Origin: Endomychus coccineus
Taxonomy: Eukaryota; Arthropoda; Insecta; Coleoptera; Endomychidae
Assembly (NCBI GenBank): GCA_958510875.1
Contig: OY294070.1
Span: 42,360,306-42,424,305 of the forward strand
Direction: 5' to 3'
Length of the DNA stretch: 64,000 nucleotides
Shown here: one piece after another, positions 42,850 to 55,905 of the stretch
How positions within the stretch are numbered: position 1 is the stretch's first letter
How the letters are laid out: every line of letters starts with the position of its first letter
Notes under the pieces: generated by a model
Told to the model about the DNA's origin: nothing
Seen by the model: only the letters and a program-made list of their open reading frames with translations
Databases searched by the model: none
Position numbers and translations under genes: made by a program

Positions 42850-43195
42850 TTATTGAAAAATATGGGGAATCTAGCGTTGGATATGTTTAAAGCATTTGAC
42901 CGAGTCTGGCATCAAAATCTTCTTGGAAAACTTCCGGTATATGGTTTGTCGTCTCAACTTTGGCCCTTACTGTCGAGTTTTCTCTCAGACACTCCTTGTG
43001 GTGGTTGTCGGAGTATCCTTCGATACAATGACTATCAACGCTGGTCTTTCATAGGGACCTGTCTTCTCACCAACTTTGTTTCTGCTCCATATCAACAATC
43101 TGTTGGGAGTGACCACAGGTCGCGTCCACAGCTTTGCAGATGATGGTAATCACAGTGCCCGGCTAACTAGTGCGAATAATGAGTCAGAGAAAAGA
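42850..43195 (+). pseudogene. LINE RT fragment (first part)
   Basis: ALDMFKAFDRVWHQNLLGKLPVYGLSSQL, then a shifted frame with GLSQGPVLSPTLFLLHINNLL and SFADDGNH. This is an RT core that continues after an insertion, at 44.34 kb. Confidence 0.7.
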
Positions 43196-44340
43196 AAAAT
43201 TATATATTTAACAATATTAGTTATATAATATAGTCTGTAATATTATTAAACGAATAGAAAGGAAAAAGATATATTTGAATTTATATGAAGATAAATTCTG
43301 TTCAGTTCTACAAAAGATTATTAATCAATAGTTCAGTTACATACATAATAAAATTCAAAGGTTAAGTAATGATATCAAAATTACAAAATGACACAAATAA
43401 ATTGAATATAACCTTAGTTATTGAGTATGTAGATCTCGTTCATATCGATGAAACGGTGCCATAGGCTTCGCAGTCCTGGTAGATGTCCAACTGCTCGATA
43501 TAACCTTCAAAATCCAAGTTCAGGATGAATGTAGTATTTCGTTGAGAGTTCAGGTTCAAAAGTTCAAGCTCACCAAATTCAATCCAAATAAGTGAGTCAT
43601 GAACGTTTTCCAGACGACCAAGGAAAATCTCAGGCAGTACAATCAGGAAAGATAATAATGTAATTAATAAAAGCGAGGGTAATAAATTAAGGCAAAAATT
43701 CAAATCAAAAAAAAGAAACCCGAAGCTAAAGCAGAAAACCCAGATGGACGGGTTTTTCGTATGAAAGAACTTTTGTCAGTCAAACAAGGTTTCCAATCAT
43801 ATCCCACACAACGTGGTTCTCGTAAATATCATAAATAACTCATATACCAACGAAACTATATCCCAATGATAAATTACGATTTAATTCAGTGAAAAGTGGT
43901 TTCAATCCGATATAAAATCGAAGGATTAAATAATTAAATCCAGATACACATTTACTGCGTAATAACTTGTGACCGACCCATACGGGAGCTAGGTTGCCAA
44001 AGAAAAGAAGAGAAGATAAACAATGAACTTGACCTAATCTTTCAGTGAACCGATACATCGAAATAGGAAAAAAGAATTGAATTCTATGACAGTGCCGTTC
44101 TGAAACATAGAATTATGGTTATACAGTATATGTTATACAAACTAAACTATGGTACAATATATTATGAGATTCTATGTAATATACAGTTGAGTGAAGCAAG
44201 TTGATATTATTATTGTAAAAAATTAGTAACTATAACCAACGCTTCCTTAATCAGTAAAATTGAAATGCACCAACATACAGAGATAATTGAAATATTACGT
44301 AAAGTTTGAAACAAACTGACGAAATCAGGTAATGACTCTT
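43196..44340. other. Unclassified insertion within a LINE
   Basis: This 1.1-kb AT-rich block separates two parts of one LINE RT. It contains no recognisable coding domain. An 87-codon minus-strand frame (43440-43703) has no similarity I can name. A solo LTR or another element is possible. Confidence 0.35.
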
Positions 44341-45130
44341 AGTGTCATTTCGACCCGTGACATGGTACACTCCATTCTGCTATCTAGAGCCCTATAACAT
44401 CCAATGAAGCCAGAGCAGCATACGATTTTGAAATGGGTATCTAATCTAGTAGAGTTTAATGCAACCTCAACTCAAACCTGCATCTTCTCCAGAAAGGCAT
44501 TTCTGATAGTTCCTAATATGATGATGTCAGGTTCAACTATCCCTGTATGAAGTTCCATATCCATGCTCGGAATCGCCACCAACAACACCCTCTCATAGGA
44601 TGATCATGTGAGATCCAAGAACTTGGTTTTCTATTCCGTGTCAATAGCTACTTCACATCTCACCAGCTCCTCATAATCTACAAATTACAGACTCGACCTG
44701 TTCTGGAGTATAGTTCACATGTTTGGAGTTCGGCTCCCAATCATACGCTTAAGCCTCGGATTCTATCCAGAAAAAAATAATCGTCTGATTGGTGTTGTGA
44801 TACTTACGAATTCATTGACCTATCTAGAAACAATGTAGAAAAAGGGAGAACTTTCTTTTTCTGTAGATGTTCCCATGGGAAATTCCAGATAGGCGGACTA
44901 GACGAGCTCAAGCTAGTCACCCCTTCATTGTCAAGCTCGAGACCTGCCGAACATCTTCCTACTAGACTTAAATTTTCTATCGAAGTCGAAGAACTGTTTG
45001 GCTAGTTAGGTCTTTCCTTATGCCAAACCTTCAAGAAAAATTCGGAAGCCTATCTCCTCCCCCAACATATCACCACTGGCTCACACGATGTTCTTCGAAT
45101 ATTAGAGGTTTCCCTCTCGTTTATTCAAGG
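44340..45130 (+). pseudogene. LINE RT fragment (C-terminal part)
   Basis: Reading WVSNLVEFNATSTQTCIFS, then IATNNTLS, RLPIIRLSLG, IRLIGVVILTNSLTYL and GGLDELKLVTP is the thumb-to-C-terminus of the LINE begun at 42850. Stops and frameshifts throughout. Confidence 0.7.
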
Positions 45131-45339
45131 TTTAGAAAAAAAAGTATAAGATGGCGCTTTGAGGATGGTCTACTTGGTGGCTTACCTTTGTGTGATCTCA
45201 ATGATATCTTTAATAGGTGGCGTACAAATAACACTTTTATTTTTGGAATTCAGAACCTTCTGCAGTCTCTAAGATTAGTTTGAACAACTTCTAATGGGGC
45301 TCATTCACTTTGGAAGACTTCATTCTATATTACCTATAT

Positions 45340-45704
45340 ATGGTAGGACATTGGGCCCCTTTTATTTTTTGGACCCAAAACTTGATTCACATGAGAAGAA
45401 AAACCAACAGGACTCTAACTTACAACGTCAGTATCAGTCCTCTCATGAGAAGTGGGTGTTTTTCCGATTTGGCCGAAATATCCATCACAAATTGTAAAGG
45501 AATATTAAAAAGAGTGTGGATAAGTTGACTTCTAAATTTGAATTTTAATCAAACAAAATTCAATAACTCCGTTGTTTTTGATTTCATCGCAAAACTTATA
45601 AGAACAAAAAATATTTAAAATATGTTTCCGAGTACGGATTCATAATTCAGTTTTCCATTTTTCATTAATTTACCTGGAAAATTTGGAAACCTATGAATCG
45701 CATA
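45340..45704. repeat. Inverted repeat arm flanking the 45-54 kb block
   Basis: 45340-45700 (GGACCCAAAACTTGATTC...AATTTACCTGGAAAATTTGG) is the reverse complement of 53405-53790. Its inner 150 bp recurs in direct orientation at 47850-48000, on the other side of the mariner-like insertion. Confidence 0.75.
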
Positions 45705-47827
45705 TACAGGATGTTCCAGTTTTTTCATTCATAACTTCGGCAAACGATAGAACTTCTGAAAATAAAAGGGGTCTTTCATATAGAATTTTTCTCAAAATCA
45801 CTTCGTTTCCGAGATGCAGGGTTGAAGTTTTGAAAAATTATTACATTATCTTCTGAACAAATGAAGATTTTCAGTTCAATCTTGATAAACTTCAGTTTTA
45901 CTGGTTGCAAAAATTTTCTTGGTGACGAAAGACAAGTACAGTAGCGTAGTTATGACGTCTTGTACGCATTTGAATCCCTTAAACTTCTACGCCAATGGTC
46001 ACAAATTTACAAATTTGAAAACTCTCATTTATTTCCTATAAGAAAGTATTCTTGATAAATTTCACTTGGAGGTTTCTTGTTCGTGCTATCTTGATTTTTC
46101 TAATCAGGGTTATCTTATGAAATTTTGTTTGAAAAGATATTTAAAAAAAATATTTAAACACTTCCTATTTATTGGTAACGTTAAAAAATAATCCATAATA
46201 AATGCTCAAAATCATCCATTTACTTCAACGCAACGGCAACATAGATTTCTCAACGACCTTCTTGTTCGGAATAACATTTTACTCGTATTATTTATTTCAC
46301 CACAAGCTCTCCGAATACGATTCAGTAGATCTTCTCTATTATGAACCAGCGTGTCATAAACTTTATTTTTCAAATAACCCCAAGCAAAAAAGTCCAGAGG
46401 ATTAAGATCAGGTGATCGAGGAGGCCATGCAACTGGACCACCTCTACCAATCCATCTTTCACCGTAACTTCCTATTTACCCATTCTCGTACTTGTCTTCC
46501 AAAATGGGCAGGACAGTTATGCATTTGTTCCCTCATTGAGTGGTGTTTCCTCCCACATGTCTACGTGATTAGTTTTCAAAAACACCAAAAATAGAGCAGC
46601 CATTAGTCTGTCTGGTAAAACGTATGGGCCTAATGTTCAAATGTTGTTTTTGTAAATGTCAAGCCAGACATTGACATTGAATTCTTCTTGAAAATTCATA
46701 CATCTTGTACCATGATGGGTTTTCAATTGCCCAAAAGAAACAAAACAACAACGAAAACTTTCTCCAGTAAATATTGTGGACAGGATCACATTTTACACAG
46801 ACGTGGATTTATTAATTTTCACAATTTACGTTTATGGGCAAATGAAAACAATCATGGTACCAGGAATGTCCAAGAAAAAATCAATGTCAATGTCTGGCTT
46901 AGCATTCACAAAAACAATATTTTTGGCCCATTCGTTTTAGCAGACATATTAACGACCGAACTTTTGGAAACTAATAACGAAGACATGTGGGAGAAAACAC
47001 CACTCCATGAGAGAACAAATATATGGATACAACTAGATTGCTGCCCTGTCCATTTTCGAAGACAAGTATGAGAATGGCTAAATAGGAAGTACGGTGAAAG
47101 ATGGATTGGTAGAGATGGTCCAGTTGCAAAACCTCCTCGATCCTCTGACCTAAATCTTCTGAACTTTTTTGCTTGGGGTTATTTGAAAGATAAAGTTCAT
47201 GCTACGCAGGTTCATAAGATTATAATCATATTCGAAGAGCTTGTGGTGAAATAAATAATAAAATGTTAATTCGAACAAGAAGATCGTTGAGAAATCTATG
47301 TCGTCGTTGCATTTAAGTAAATGACTTTTGAGCATTTATTATGAATTATTTTTTAACGTTACCAATAAATAGGTATTTCAATATTTTTCACTTTTTAAAT
47401 AGCCTTTCAAAAGAATTTCATAAAATACCCTGACTAAAAAAAACCAAAATAGCTCGAGCAGGAAGCCTCTAAGAGAAATTTATCACGAATACTTTTTTAT
47501 AGAAAATGAATCAAAATTCTTAAATTTGTATACAATAATAATTTCCGACCATTGGCTTAGGAGTTTAAATGCATACTAAACCCCATAACTACGCTACTAT
47601 ATTTGTCTCAAGAACATTTTGTCACCAACAGAATTTCTCATGCAGCAAAACTAAAGTTTACCAGAACCTTCATTTGTTTAGAAGATAATGAATCAAATGT
47701 AGTAATTTTTCAAAACTTCAACACCCTGTATCTTGGAAACGAAGTGACTTAGAGAAAGGCCCCTTATTATTTTCAGAAGTTCTATAGTTTACCGAAGTTA
47801 CGAACGAAAAAACTGAAACACCCTGTA
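45705..47827 (+). mobile_element. Mariner-like element with long inverted arms
   Basis: Termini TACAGGATGTTCCAGTTTTT (45705) and its inverse ending CCTGTA (47827) next to TA. The left arm 45705-46500 is the reverse complement of 47055-47827, which includes the end of the transposase reading frame. The element is therefore an inverted duplication of its own 3' half around a 0.55-kb unique core. Confidence 0.8.
46690..47260 (+). pseudogene. Mariner-like transposase, broken
   Basis: Readable pieces: GTRNVQEKINVNVWLSI, NIFGPFVLADILT, WIQLDCCPVHFRRQV, then GERWIGRDGPVAKPPRSSDLNLLNFFAWGYLKDKVHA. These are the second half of a Tc1/mariner DDD/E transposase, with stops between. The N-terminal DNA-binding half was not found. 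Confidence 0.75.
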
Positions 47828-47839
47828 TAAATAAATGAT

Positions 47840-48080
47840 TTTTGGCAACAAATTGTGTTATAACTCCGTTGTTTTGACTTTTATCGCAAAACTTGTTAGA
47901 ACAAAAAATAATTAAAATATTTTTCTGAGTACGAATTCATAATTCAGTTTTCTATTTTTCATTAATTTACCTGCAAAATTTGGAAAACTCGATGCATCGG
48001 ATAACAAATCAACAAAAGGTAATTGAAATGAAAAAATAAAATAAAATAAAAGGTAATTTGAATTAAATTAGGTAAAATGA
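47840..48080. repeat. Inverted repeat, left partner of 53330-53575
   Basis: ATAACTCCGTTGTTTTGACTTTTATCGC...CGATGCATCGG...AACAAATCAACAAAAGGTAATT is the reverse complement of 53330-53575. The pair brackets the LINE at 48.1-53.3 kb. Confidence 0.75.
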
Positions 48081-48886
48081 AGAGAATGTGTAAAAACAAA
48101 ATGTATAATATTTTAGCAAATTAAAAATGATGGATAAATGGTATGGGATAGGGTAAATTATACTGGGTACTGTGTTAAATTGTTTGAAAGTTTGTGCTAA
48201 AAATGTGACCATTGCCTATTCAAAGTATAAAGGCACCGGCACCCCATAATCTTATGAAACTTATTTCATGTTCTTGTAAAAGTAAGTGTACTGATCGTTC
48301 ATGTAGATAAGTAGTTATAGAATGTTCCTTTTTATGTAAATACGGGAACAATTGTAATGATTGCGATGAACCTTAGTCAGTATTGTTGTTGATGATACCG
48401 CTGGTCAAATTATCAGAGAGTGTGATGATAAAGTAATAAGTTAGACGAAGAAGGTTAAGAAAGAAAATATTTATACAAAATTTGATACTCTATAATATAA
48501 CGTGAATCTGATGTATTTTGTTTTTGTTTGAAGTGGTAACGTTGGTGTGTTATTCAATCAGTGGTGTTTAAATGCATAAATTTAGTACATAAATCTAATC
48601 AGATTAATTTATAATTTATACCTTCCAAACTGCAATTATGTGAGAAATGTAAGTTTTACAATATTTTCATGCGAATCTTCCAAATGGAACCAATAAACAG
48701 CAATTACATATAATAATCTACAAATATATAGAAAATCAATCATCTTATACGAATTCAAGTTAATCAGATAAACACAAAACGGATTTTTTAGCGACATCTA
48801 TGTGTTATCAAATTGAAATAACTTAAAGCAGGCCATACACTGCAAGTTCATATAGTTAAAAGTTAAATCTTACATCTATTAACATA

Positions 48887-49732
48887 ATGTCAAAAGAGGT
48901 ACAAGTATCAAAGGCGCAAATATTGAGTGAAATAGTCAAAAACAGAAATGAACTAAAAAGTACTGTAGAAGCATCGGAAACGAGACTGCTCCTCAAAATA
49001 GAAGAATTAAATAACAGAGCAAAGAAATTAGAAAATGAAAATTTGAGTCTAAAAAAGAAATTAGAAACTATCGAAAAACGTAACAAGAAAAACAATATTA
49101 TAATTTTCGGCCTTCAGATTCCTGAAGGGCAAGAAATTACTCTGTACGTTTTAGAACAGTTAAAAGTATTATTAGGAATCGATTTAAATTTAACTGACCT
49201 TAACAATCTGTATGTTATTGGAAACTCAATTAAAAAACCTATAATCATAGAATTCGTGTCTTTTCTTACAAAGAAACAAGTGCTCAAAAATACTTATAAA
49301 CTGAAAGGTTCGTTCATATTCATAAACAACGATCTCACACCTGCGGAACAAAGAGAAAATCAGATCTTACGAAGACATCTGAAGTTAGCTAAACTTGAAA
49401 CGAATGGTAAATGTTACATAAGACATAATAAGCTTTTTGTTGATGACAAAGTGTACACAGCCGAAAATTTGATTGATCAGGAAAATTATGAATTTCAAGA
49501 AAAACAAAATAGTGCTCCAGCATCTCCATTCGTGGATAACCAAACAAAAAATAATTTAGTAGAAGGCAATAATATTTCAAGGACAATAAATGATGAAGTA
49601 TTTACTACTTTTGTGAAAGGAAATCAAACTCAGAATAGAATAGATACGCTTAAGTATGCAAAATTGGACCGTCCAAAAACTAGATCAGTGGATAAAGGAT
49701 CTCCTTTGAATAAGAAAATAAAAGGAGGTTAA
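48887..49732 (+). CDS. LINE ORF1 protein
   Basis: An intact 281-aa protein. Residues about 20-70 form a coiled coil (rich in K/E with spaced L), followed by KKNNIIIFGLQIPEG and an RRM-like segment to about residue 150 (PIIIEFVSFLTKKQVLKN, FIFINNDLTPAEQRENQILRRHLK). The C-terminus is polar and basic. Such ORF1 proteins bind the element RNA and chaperone it to the nucleus. The stop is 127 bp before ORF2. Confidence 0.8.
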   Translation: MSKEVQVSKAQILSEIVKNRNELKSTVEASETRLLLKIEELNNRAKKLENENLSLKKKLETIEKRNKKNNIIIFGLQIPEGQEITLYVLEQLKVLLGIDLNLTDLNNLYVIGNSIKKPIIIEFVSFLTKKQVLKNTYKLKGSFIFINNDLTPAEQRENQILRRHLKLAKLETNGKCYIRHNKLFVDDKVYTAENLIDQENYEFQEKQNSAPASPFVDNQTKNNLVEGNNISRTINDEVFTTFVKGNQTQNRIDTLKYAKLDRPKTRSVDKGSPLNKKIKGG

Positions 49733-49859
49733 TTAAGAAAGTAAACGTGTCAAGAAATACTCTAATAAAGATACTGCTAAGTATTAAAACTAAAACAATA
49801 GTGAACTAAAACTAACATTTGTGTAATTTTAATTTAAAATTAAGGTGTCGTAACAAATT

Positions 49860-52815
49860 ATGAATCCATATATACGTGATTTCTATTCAAATGTGATTAT
49901 AACTGAAAGTGTCTCAAACGGTCAAGAATGTAACGAGGTTTTTGAAATAAACTCTTCTTTTGATGAATTTAGGATAATTCATAGTAATATACGAAGTGTA
50001 AGTAAAAACTTGGATGAATTTAGAGTTTTTCTAATCTTTTGACTCGTCTTTTGATGTCATAGTCCTCACAGAAACTTTCAATTTGTCAAATCTTGATGTG
50101 AATCTTTTTAGTATAAGTGGGTATAACCATGTGTATAACTTAGGTACCATTAATAAAAACGATGGAACTTTAATTTATGTCAAAAATAATTTAAATTACA
50201 TTTATGATATAATTGATATTGATGGTATTAACGTTATCAAGATAGACATACTAAATTTTCATCAACTTAAACTTACGGTGTTCGGATTGTACAGAGCATA
50301 CGAAACATGCCCATTACAATTTGTAAGCTCATTAGAACAATTCTTTAGTACATACAAAGATAAGGCAGACATCAGTATTTTCACTGGAGATATTAATATA
50401 GACATTCTGTCTGATGAAGAGAATGCGCAAGAGTATTTAAATGTGATGTCTCTATATGGCTTTAAATCTTTCATAAATAAACATACTAGAGTAACCGCTC
50501 ATTCTAAATCTTGTCTAGATCATATTTTTATTAAAAGTAAAGCAAATATAAGTGATGTAACTCTACCTATTATAATCAAGACAAATATTACAGATCATTA
50601 TTTAGTAGCATTACAAATAGTCCTGAGTAGTAACAGTACAATTAAAACTTCTACGAATTACACAATTAACACTAACAATAACACTATCAAAAAGATAAAT
50701 TACTCAAAACTAAAAAATTTATTGTCCTCTACATCCTGGCAGCATCTAGACGGCATGGAAACGGAACCTGCAACAGATAACTTTATCAATATATTCAAAG
50801 CAAAACTACATTGTTGCACTAGAGAATTCAAATGTAATGGTTCGTTGATAAAATGAAAAAATTGGATATCCAGCAGTTTAATACATTTAATTAATGAGCG
50901 AGATTCGTTACACAATAAATGGCAAAATGATCAGCTCAATGAAACTCTTCATAATAACTACAAAATGTTAAGGAATGAAGTGACAAATAAAATAAAGAAA
51001 GAAAAAACGGAATACTATAAAAATAAAATTCGGAATGGTAATAATAACTCTAAGGAACTATGGAATATCACTAAAGAGATCTGTAATAATCAAATAAAAA
51101 ATAACGAAATAAAAATAATAAATGATCCAAATGGAGAGAGTATAAAAGGTGATAAACAAATAGCTGACTCTTTCAATACTTTTTTCTCTGAAGTTGGTAA
51201 AAAACTCGCCGAAAAATTAAAACCAGATAGTAACGTGAAATTTGAAACAAAGCGCCAAAGCATATCATTCTATCTACATCCAACTTGTCCACAAGAGGTG
51301 AAACACTATATCTGTCAATTAAAAAGTAATAAATGTCCCGGCATAGACGGTATCTCATCAAAAACTTTAAAACTGGTAGCAGAGGAACTTTCGTATCCAT
51401 TATCCATCATCATAAATAAAAGTTTTGCAACTGGGGAATGTCTAACTGCCTTTAAAACCTGTGTTTTGAAACCCATCTTCAAAAAAGGAGATAAATTAGA
51501 TGTTAACAATTATAGGCCTATCTCATTGTTAACAAATTTTGCAAAGGTATATGAACAAATTCTGAAGAAAAGGCTCTCAAAGTTTTTAAACAAATATAAC
51601 ATTTTGTCACCTAAGCAATATGGTTTTAGAGAAAAGCGTAGTACACAGGATGCGTTGGCAAATCTGACCAAATTAATATATAACTCATTAGATAAAAAAG
51701 AAAAATGTTTAGTGATATTTGTTGACCTTACTAAAGCCTTTGACTCTGTGAGCCATACTCAACTTCTGGAAACGTTGGAAACTGTAGGTTTCAGAAACAT
51801 CGCGTTGAAATTATTGAAAAACTATTTATCCCACAGAAAGCAATGTACTAAAATAAATTATACTGAGAGCGATTTTCTTGAAGTGGAATATGGTGTACCG
51901 CAGGGTACAGTTCTCGGTCCGATACTTTTCACAATTTATATAAATAATCTGTTTCAACTACCAACATCTAGTAATATAATTAGTTATGCAGATGATACGG
52001 CATTATTCTATTCTGCACAATCCTGGAAGGATTTGAAAAATCGGGTAGAAAGGGATTTCTTACTTATAAAAAATTTCTTTGACAATAAATTATTAACAAT
52101 TAATTTAGAGAAAACTCAATACTTACCTTTTCATCTAACTACACTTACATCTCCGAATTTTAATTATCTCGATATTACTAAAAACTTTAAAATAGAATCG
52201 GCAAATGAAGTTACTTATCTTGGGATTAAAATGGACAAAAATCTACGTTGCAACTCTCACATAAATGATGTCTCGAAGAAAGTAAGGAAAATTCTTTACA
52301 CATTCCGGTTACTTAATCAATTTTTAACAAAAAATCTTATAAAAATTATTTATCACTCGCTAGTTGCTCCTCACTTGTGTTATGGTATAATTGCCTGGGG
52401 TGGTGTCGTTAATATTCATCTAAATAAACTGCAAGTACTACAAAAAAGATTTCTAAAAATATGGTTAGGAAAACCTAATACTTATCCAAGTGACAAACTG
52501 TTTCAGGAAAGTCAAACTATGGATCTAAGAACTCTGTTTTATTATAATATAGCTTGTAGGCAAATGAATGAATTCAAAACCTATCCCGAACATACTTACA
52601 GCACCCGACAACGTACTAATATTGTAATACCAAAAACCTACTCAACTACTGCACAGCGTTCATTCAATTATTTGGCAGCTAAAGTTTTTAATTCTCTCCC
52701 CCGTAGATTGCAACACATTCCACAAGAAAAAAAATTTAAAAAAGAATTAAAGCAGTACATCCATAGCATTAATAGGAAAATTATAAATAATATTATTGAC
52801 TCCAAAAACAATTAA
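49860..52815 (+). pseudogene. LINE ORF2, endonuclease-reverse transcriptase
   Basis: The endonuclease starts at ATG 49860 (RIIHSNIRSVSKNLDEF), shifts frame near 50035, and continues through DVIVLTETF, FTGDINIDI, SCLDHIFIKSK and TDHYLVALQ. An in-frame TGA (50854-50856) interrupts the linker. RT then runs 50965-52815 unbroken: CPGIDGISSKTLK, NYRPISLLTNFAKVYE, QYGFREKRSTQDAL, FVDLTKAFDSVSH, VPQGTVLGPILFTIYINNL and SYADDTALF (Asp pair at 51991-51996), ending with the usual RSFNYLAAKVFNSLPRRLQ. It nicks target DNA and copies element RNA there; this copy would need both lesions bypassed. Confidence 0.88.
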
Positions 52816-53294
52816 TTATTTTACAGCACTTTAATCTATTCATACTGTTTTCACATTCATTGTCACGCTTATGGATAATGTGTACTATTCAACACATTTC
52901 TGATATTTATATATACCTAATATTTTTTCGCACCTTGAATTACTGATGTTTGTTTTATCTATGTTCATTAGTGGTACCTATATATTTTCATATGGATACT
53001 TTTTTAAGTTTTTTCATATATTATATTTTCGCGAAATTATTGTGCTTTGTATTGTTGTGTTAATGTGTTTTTTGGGTAAATCGTTAATATTTGTTAAGAA
53101 TTTTCTCTAGTAATAGAGCATTTACATATGTACTTCTCGTCCCGCACAAATGCATTTCATGCATTTTGGGATTAAATCCTTATTAGCAATAATTATAATT
53201 TATAATCTTAAGATTTTCTTCTATAATTGAAACTTTTAGTTATCTTAATTTTATAATTAATACTTGCTATTCTCTTGTAATTTATTGCTAATAA

Positions 53295-53335
53295 ATTTCT
53301 ATTCTATTCTATTCTATTCTATTCTATATTCTTTT
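53295..53335. repeat. TTCTA-type 3' tail of LINE
   Basis: Five to six tandem ATTCT/TTCTA units close the LINE 3' UTR, as in non-LTR elements that end in short tandem repeats rather than poly(A). Confidence 0.8.
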
Positions 53336-53790
53336 TATTTTACTTAAATTAATACAAATTATCTTTTATTTTATTTTATTTTTTTATTTTAATTACTTTT
53401 GTTGATTTGTATAACCGAAGCATCGAGGTTTCCGAATTTCTCAGTTAAAATAATGAAAATGGAAAACTAAAATATGAATTCGTGCTCAGAATATTTTAAA
53501 TACTTTTTGTTCTTACAAGTTTTGAGATAAAATCAAAACCAACAGAGTTATTAAACTTTTTTTGATTCAAATACAATTTTAGCAATCAACTTACTCACAC
53601 TCTTTAATATTTCTTTACAAATTGTGGTGAATATTCCGGTCAAATCGGTAAACACCCACTTCTTCAGAGAAGAATGATACTGACGTTGAAATTTAAGGTT
53701 CTGTGGGTCTTTCCTCTCATGTGAAATAAGTTTTGGATCCAAAAAATAAGAAGGACCCAATGTAGGGCCCAAAGCAAAAAAAAATTTGCC
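53330..53790. repeat. Inverted repeat, right partner
   Basis: Reverse complement of 47840-48080 (inner part) and 45340-45700 (outer part). See those entries. Confidence 0.75.
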
Positions 53791-53869
53791 CCTCCCAATC
53801 TACTTATTGTACCAAGATGTGCTTGGGGTTAAATTAAAGGGAAAAATAAATGTATTCGAATGTTCTGAA

Positions 53870-55905
53870 CCATAGAGAAAATAAAAAACAAAAACGGAGT
53901 AATTATATCAAATAAATATGAAATAGCAAAACACTTTAACAATCATTATGCTGTAGTAGGTAAATTGTTAGCTGAGAAAATTAAAAACAAAAATAGAAAC
54001 AAAGTCAATACAACGCTTTCAAAATATATTAATAAAACATTCTATTTATTTCCTACTGATGAAAGTGAAGTTAAGGATACTATAAAAACTTTAAAAAACG
54101 GAAAATGTCCAGGAATTGACAAAATTACTAGTGAAATGCTAAAAAATACTTCTACTTCTATAGCTAAACCAATCACCTTTCTAGTGAATAAAATTTTTGA
54201 ACTTGGTACTTGTCCTGAAGCATTTAAAATTGGAGTAATCAAGCCATTATTTAAAAAAGGATCTGAATTGGATATAATAAACTATCGCCCTGTTAGCTTA
54301 ATATCAAGTATCGGTAAAGTATTTGAAAAATTATTAAAGGTTAGAATGGACAGTTATTTAAATAAATATGAAATAATGTCACCTAAACAATTTGGATTTC
54401 GTCAAAAAAAATCTACTCAAGATGCAATTACGTGTTTAATAAAACAAATATATGAATCACTAGATAGGAAAACACCATCTCTATGTGTTTTAATAGACCT
54501 TGAAAAAGCTTTCGACTCCGTTAGCCATGAACTACTACTCAAAAAATTAGAACGACTAGGCTTTAGAGGTTTATCTCTACAACTGTTTGATTCCTACTTG
54601 AAAGATCGACGTCAATGTGTGCAAATAGAAAATATTTACAGTTCTGAAAAGAGCACTGACTATGGAATTCCTCAAGGAACAGTCATTGGACCTCTTCTCT
54701 TTACTGTATATGTGAATGATCTTCTACTCTTGAACTCATGCGAAAATATTGTAAGTTTTGCTGATGACTTGGCTATATTTTTTACAGCGGAAACATGGGA
54801 TTATCTCAAATTAAAATGTGAAGATGCTTTAAAAATCATGATCAACTGGTTCGATGACAATTTGCTAACAGTTAATTTCTCCAAAACTCAATACTTACCT
54901 TTTACCTCATATGTGAACAAACTTCCTAACATTGGTTCATTATCCATAAGTGAAGACATTAGAATTAAGGAGACATCAACAGTGAGATACTTGGGTATAA
55001 CAATTGATCGGCACTTACGATGGGATGTACATGTAAATGATATAATAAAAAAAGTTCGACCCATTTTATTTAAATTTAAATATCTTAGAGATATTTTTAG
55101 ATATTAAATATTTAAAAACCTTATATTATTCACTGGTGCAATCACGCTTAAGTTATGGAATAATTGGATGGGGTGGGATAAGTGATAAACATTTAAATAA
55201 CTTAAACATACTACAAAAACGATTTTTAAAGCTAATTTTAGCTAAAAGCCAATTATATTCAAGTAATCAATTATATATAGACGCTAAAATTTTAGATATG
55301 CGTCAACTATTTGCTTTCTCTATTTTAACAGAAACATTTAAAAACAAAAATAGCGTCATCAGGCACTTAGAACATAAATACGGAACGCGCCATAAAAATA
55401 AAAATTCAGTTATAGTAAAATGTAATAAATTGATTGGCCAAAAAAACTTTACTTACCTGAGCGGAAAATTCTACGATTTACTACCTGTTGAAATCAAAAA
55501 TATAGTATCCATAACAATGTTCAAACGAAGGGTAAAGCAATGGATATTATTAAAACCAAGAGATCTCTTTAAGATATAATCCTGTCTACTTGGCACATTC
55601 CAAGCTGTTTTTTATGATTTCATCTATATAAAAATGCTTCCTACAACTTATTATTTTATGATATACACTATTAATTTGGAAATTTGATGATTCTCACAAA
55701 CAAGAACTCTAAACAGTTCTTCGTGAGTTTTCTGTTTATTCGAATTTATCTGTGTAAATGTGTGTCGATATTTGTTACATACCTACATTCCCATATATTT
55801 TATATACTATTGTTGCTGATATACTTGTATCATGAATGTAGTTTGATGATGTATTCTTTTTGAATAAACTTATTATTATTATATTATTATTATTATAGAC
55901 CTATT
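53870..55905 (+). pseudogene. 5'-truncated LINE, RT domain
   Basis: A 380-codon RT frame (53965-55107) carries CPGIDKITSEML, NYRPVSLISSIGKVFE, FGFRQKKSTQDAI, LIDLEKAFDSVSHE, IPQGTVIGPLLFTVYVNDL and SFADDLAIFF. A frameshift near 55105 moves to a second frame (to 55579) with SLVQSRLSYGIIGWGG and the C-terminal KFYDLLPVEIKNI. The 3' end has a TTATTATTA tail (55868-55900). Related to, but distinct from, the 48-53 kb LINE. Confidence 0.85.

Larger units (their letters stand above)
48081..53330 (+). mobile_element. Nearly complete LINE (ORF1 + EN-RT)
   Basis: The 5' leader (48081-48886), ORF1 (48887-49732), ORF2 (49860-52815), a 3' UTR and a TTCTA-type terminal repeat (53297-53330) form one non-LTR element. 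Only one frameshift and one stop were seen in ORF2, making it the best preserved LINE in the window. It sits inside an inverted-repeat pair. Confidence 0.85.
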
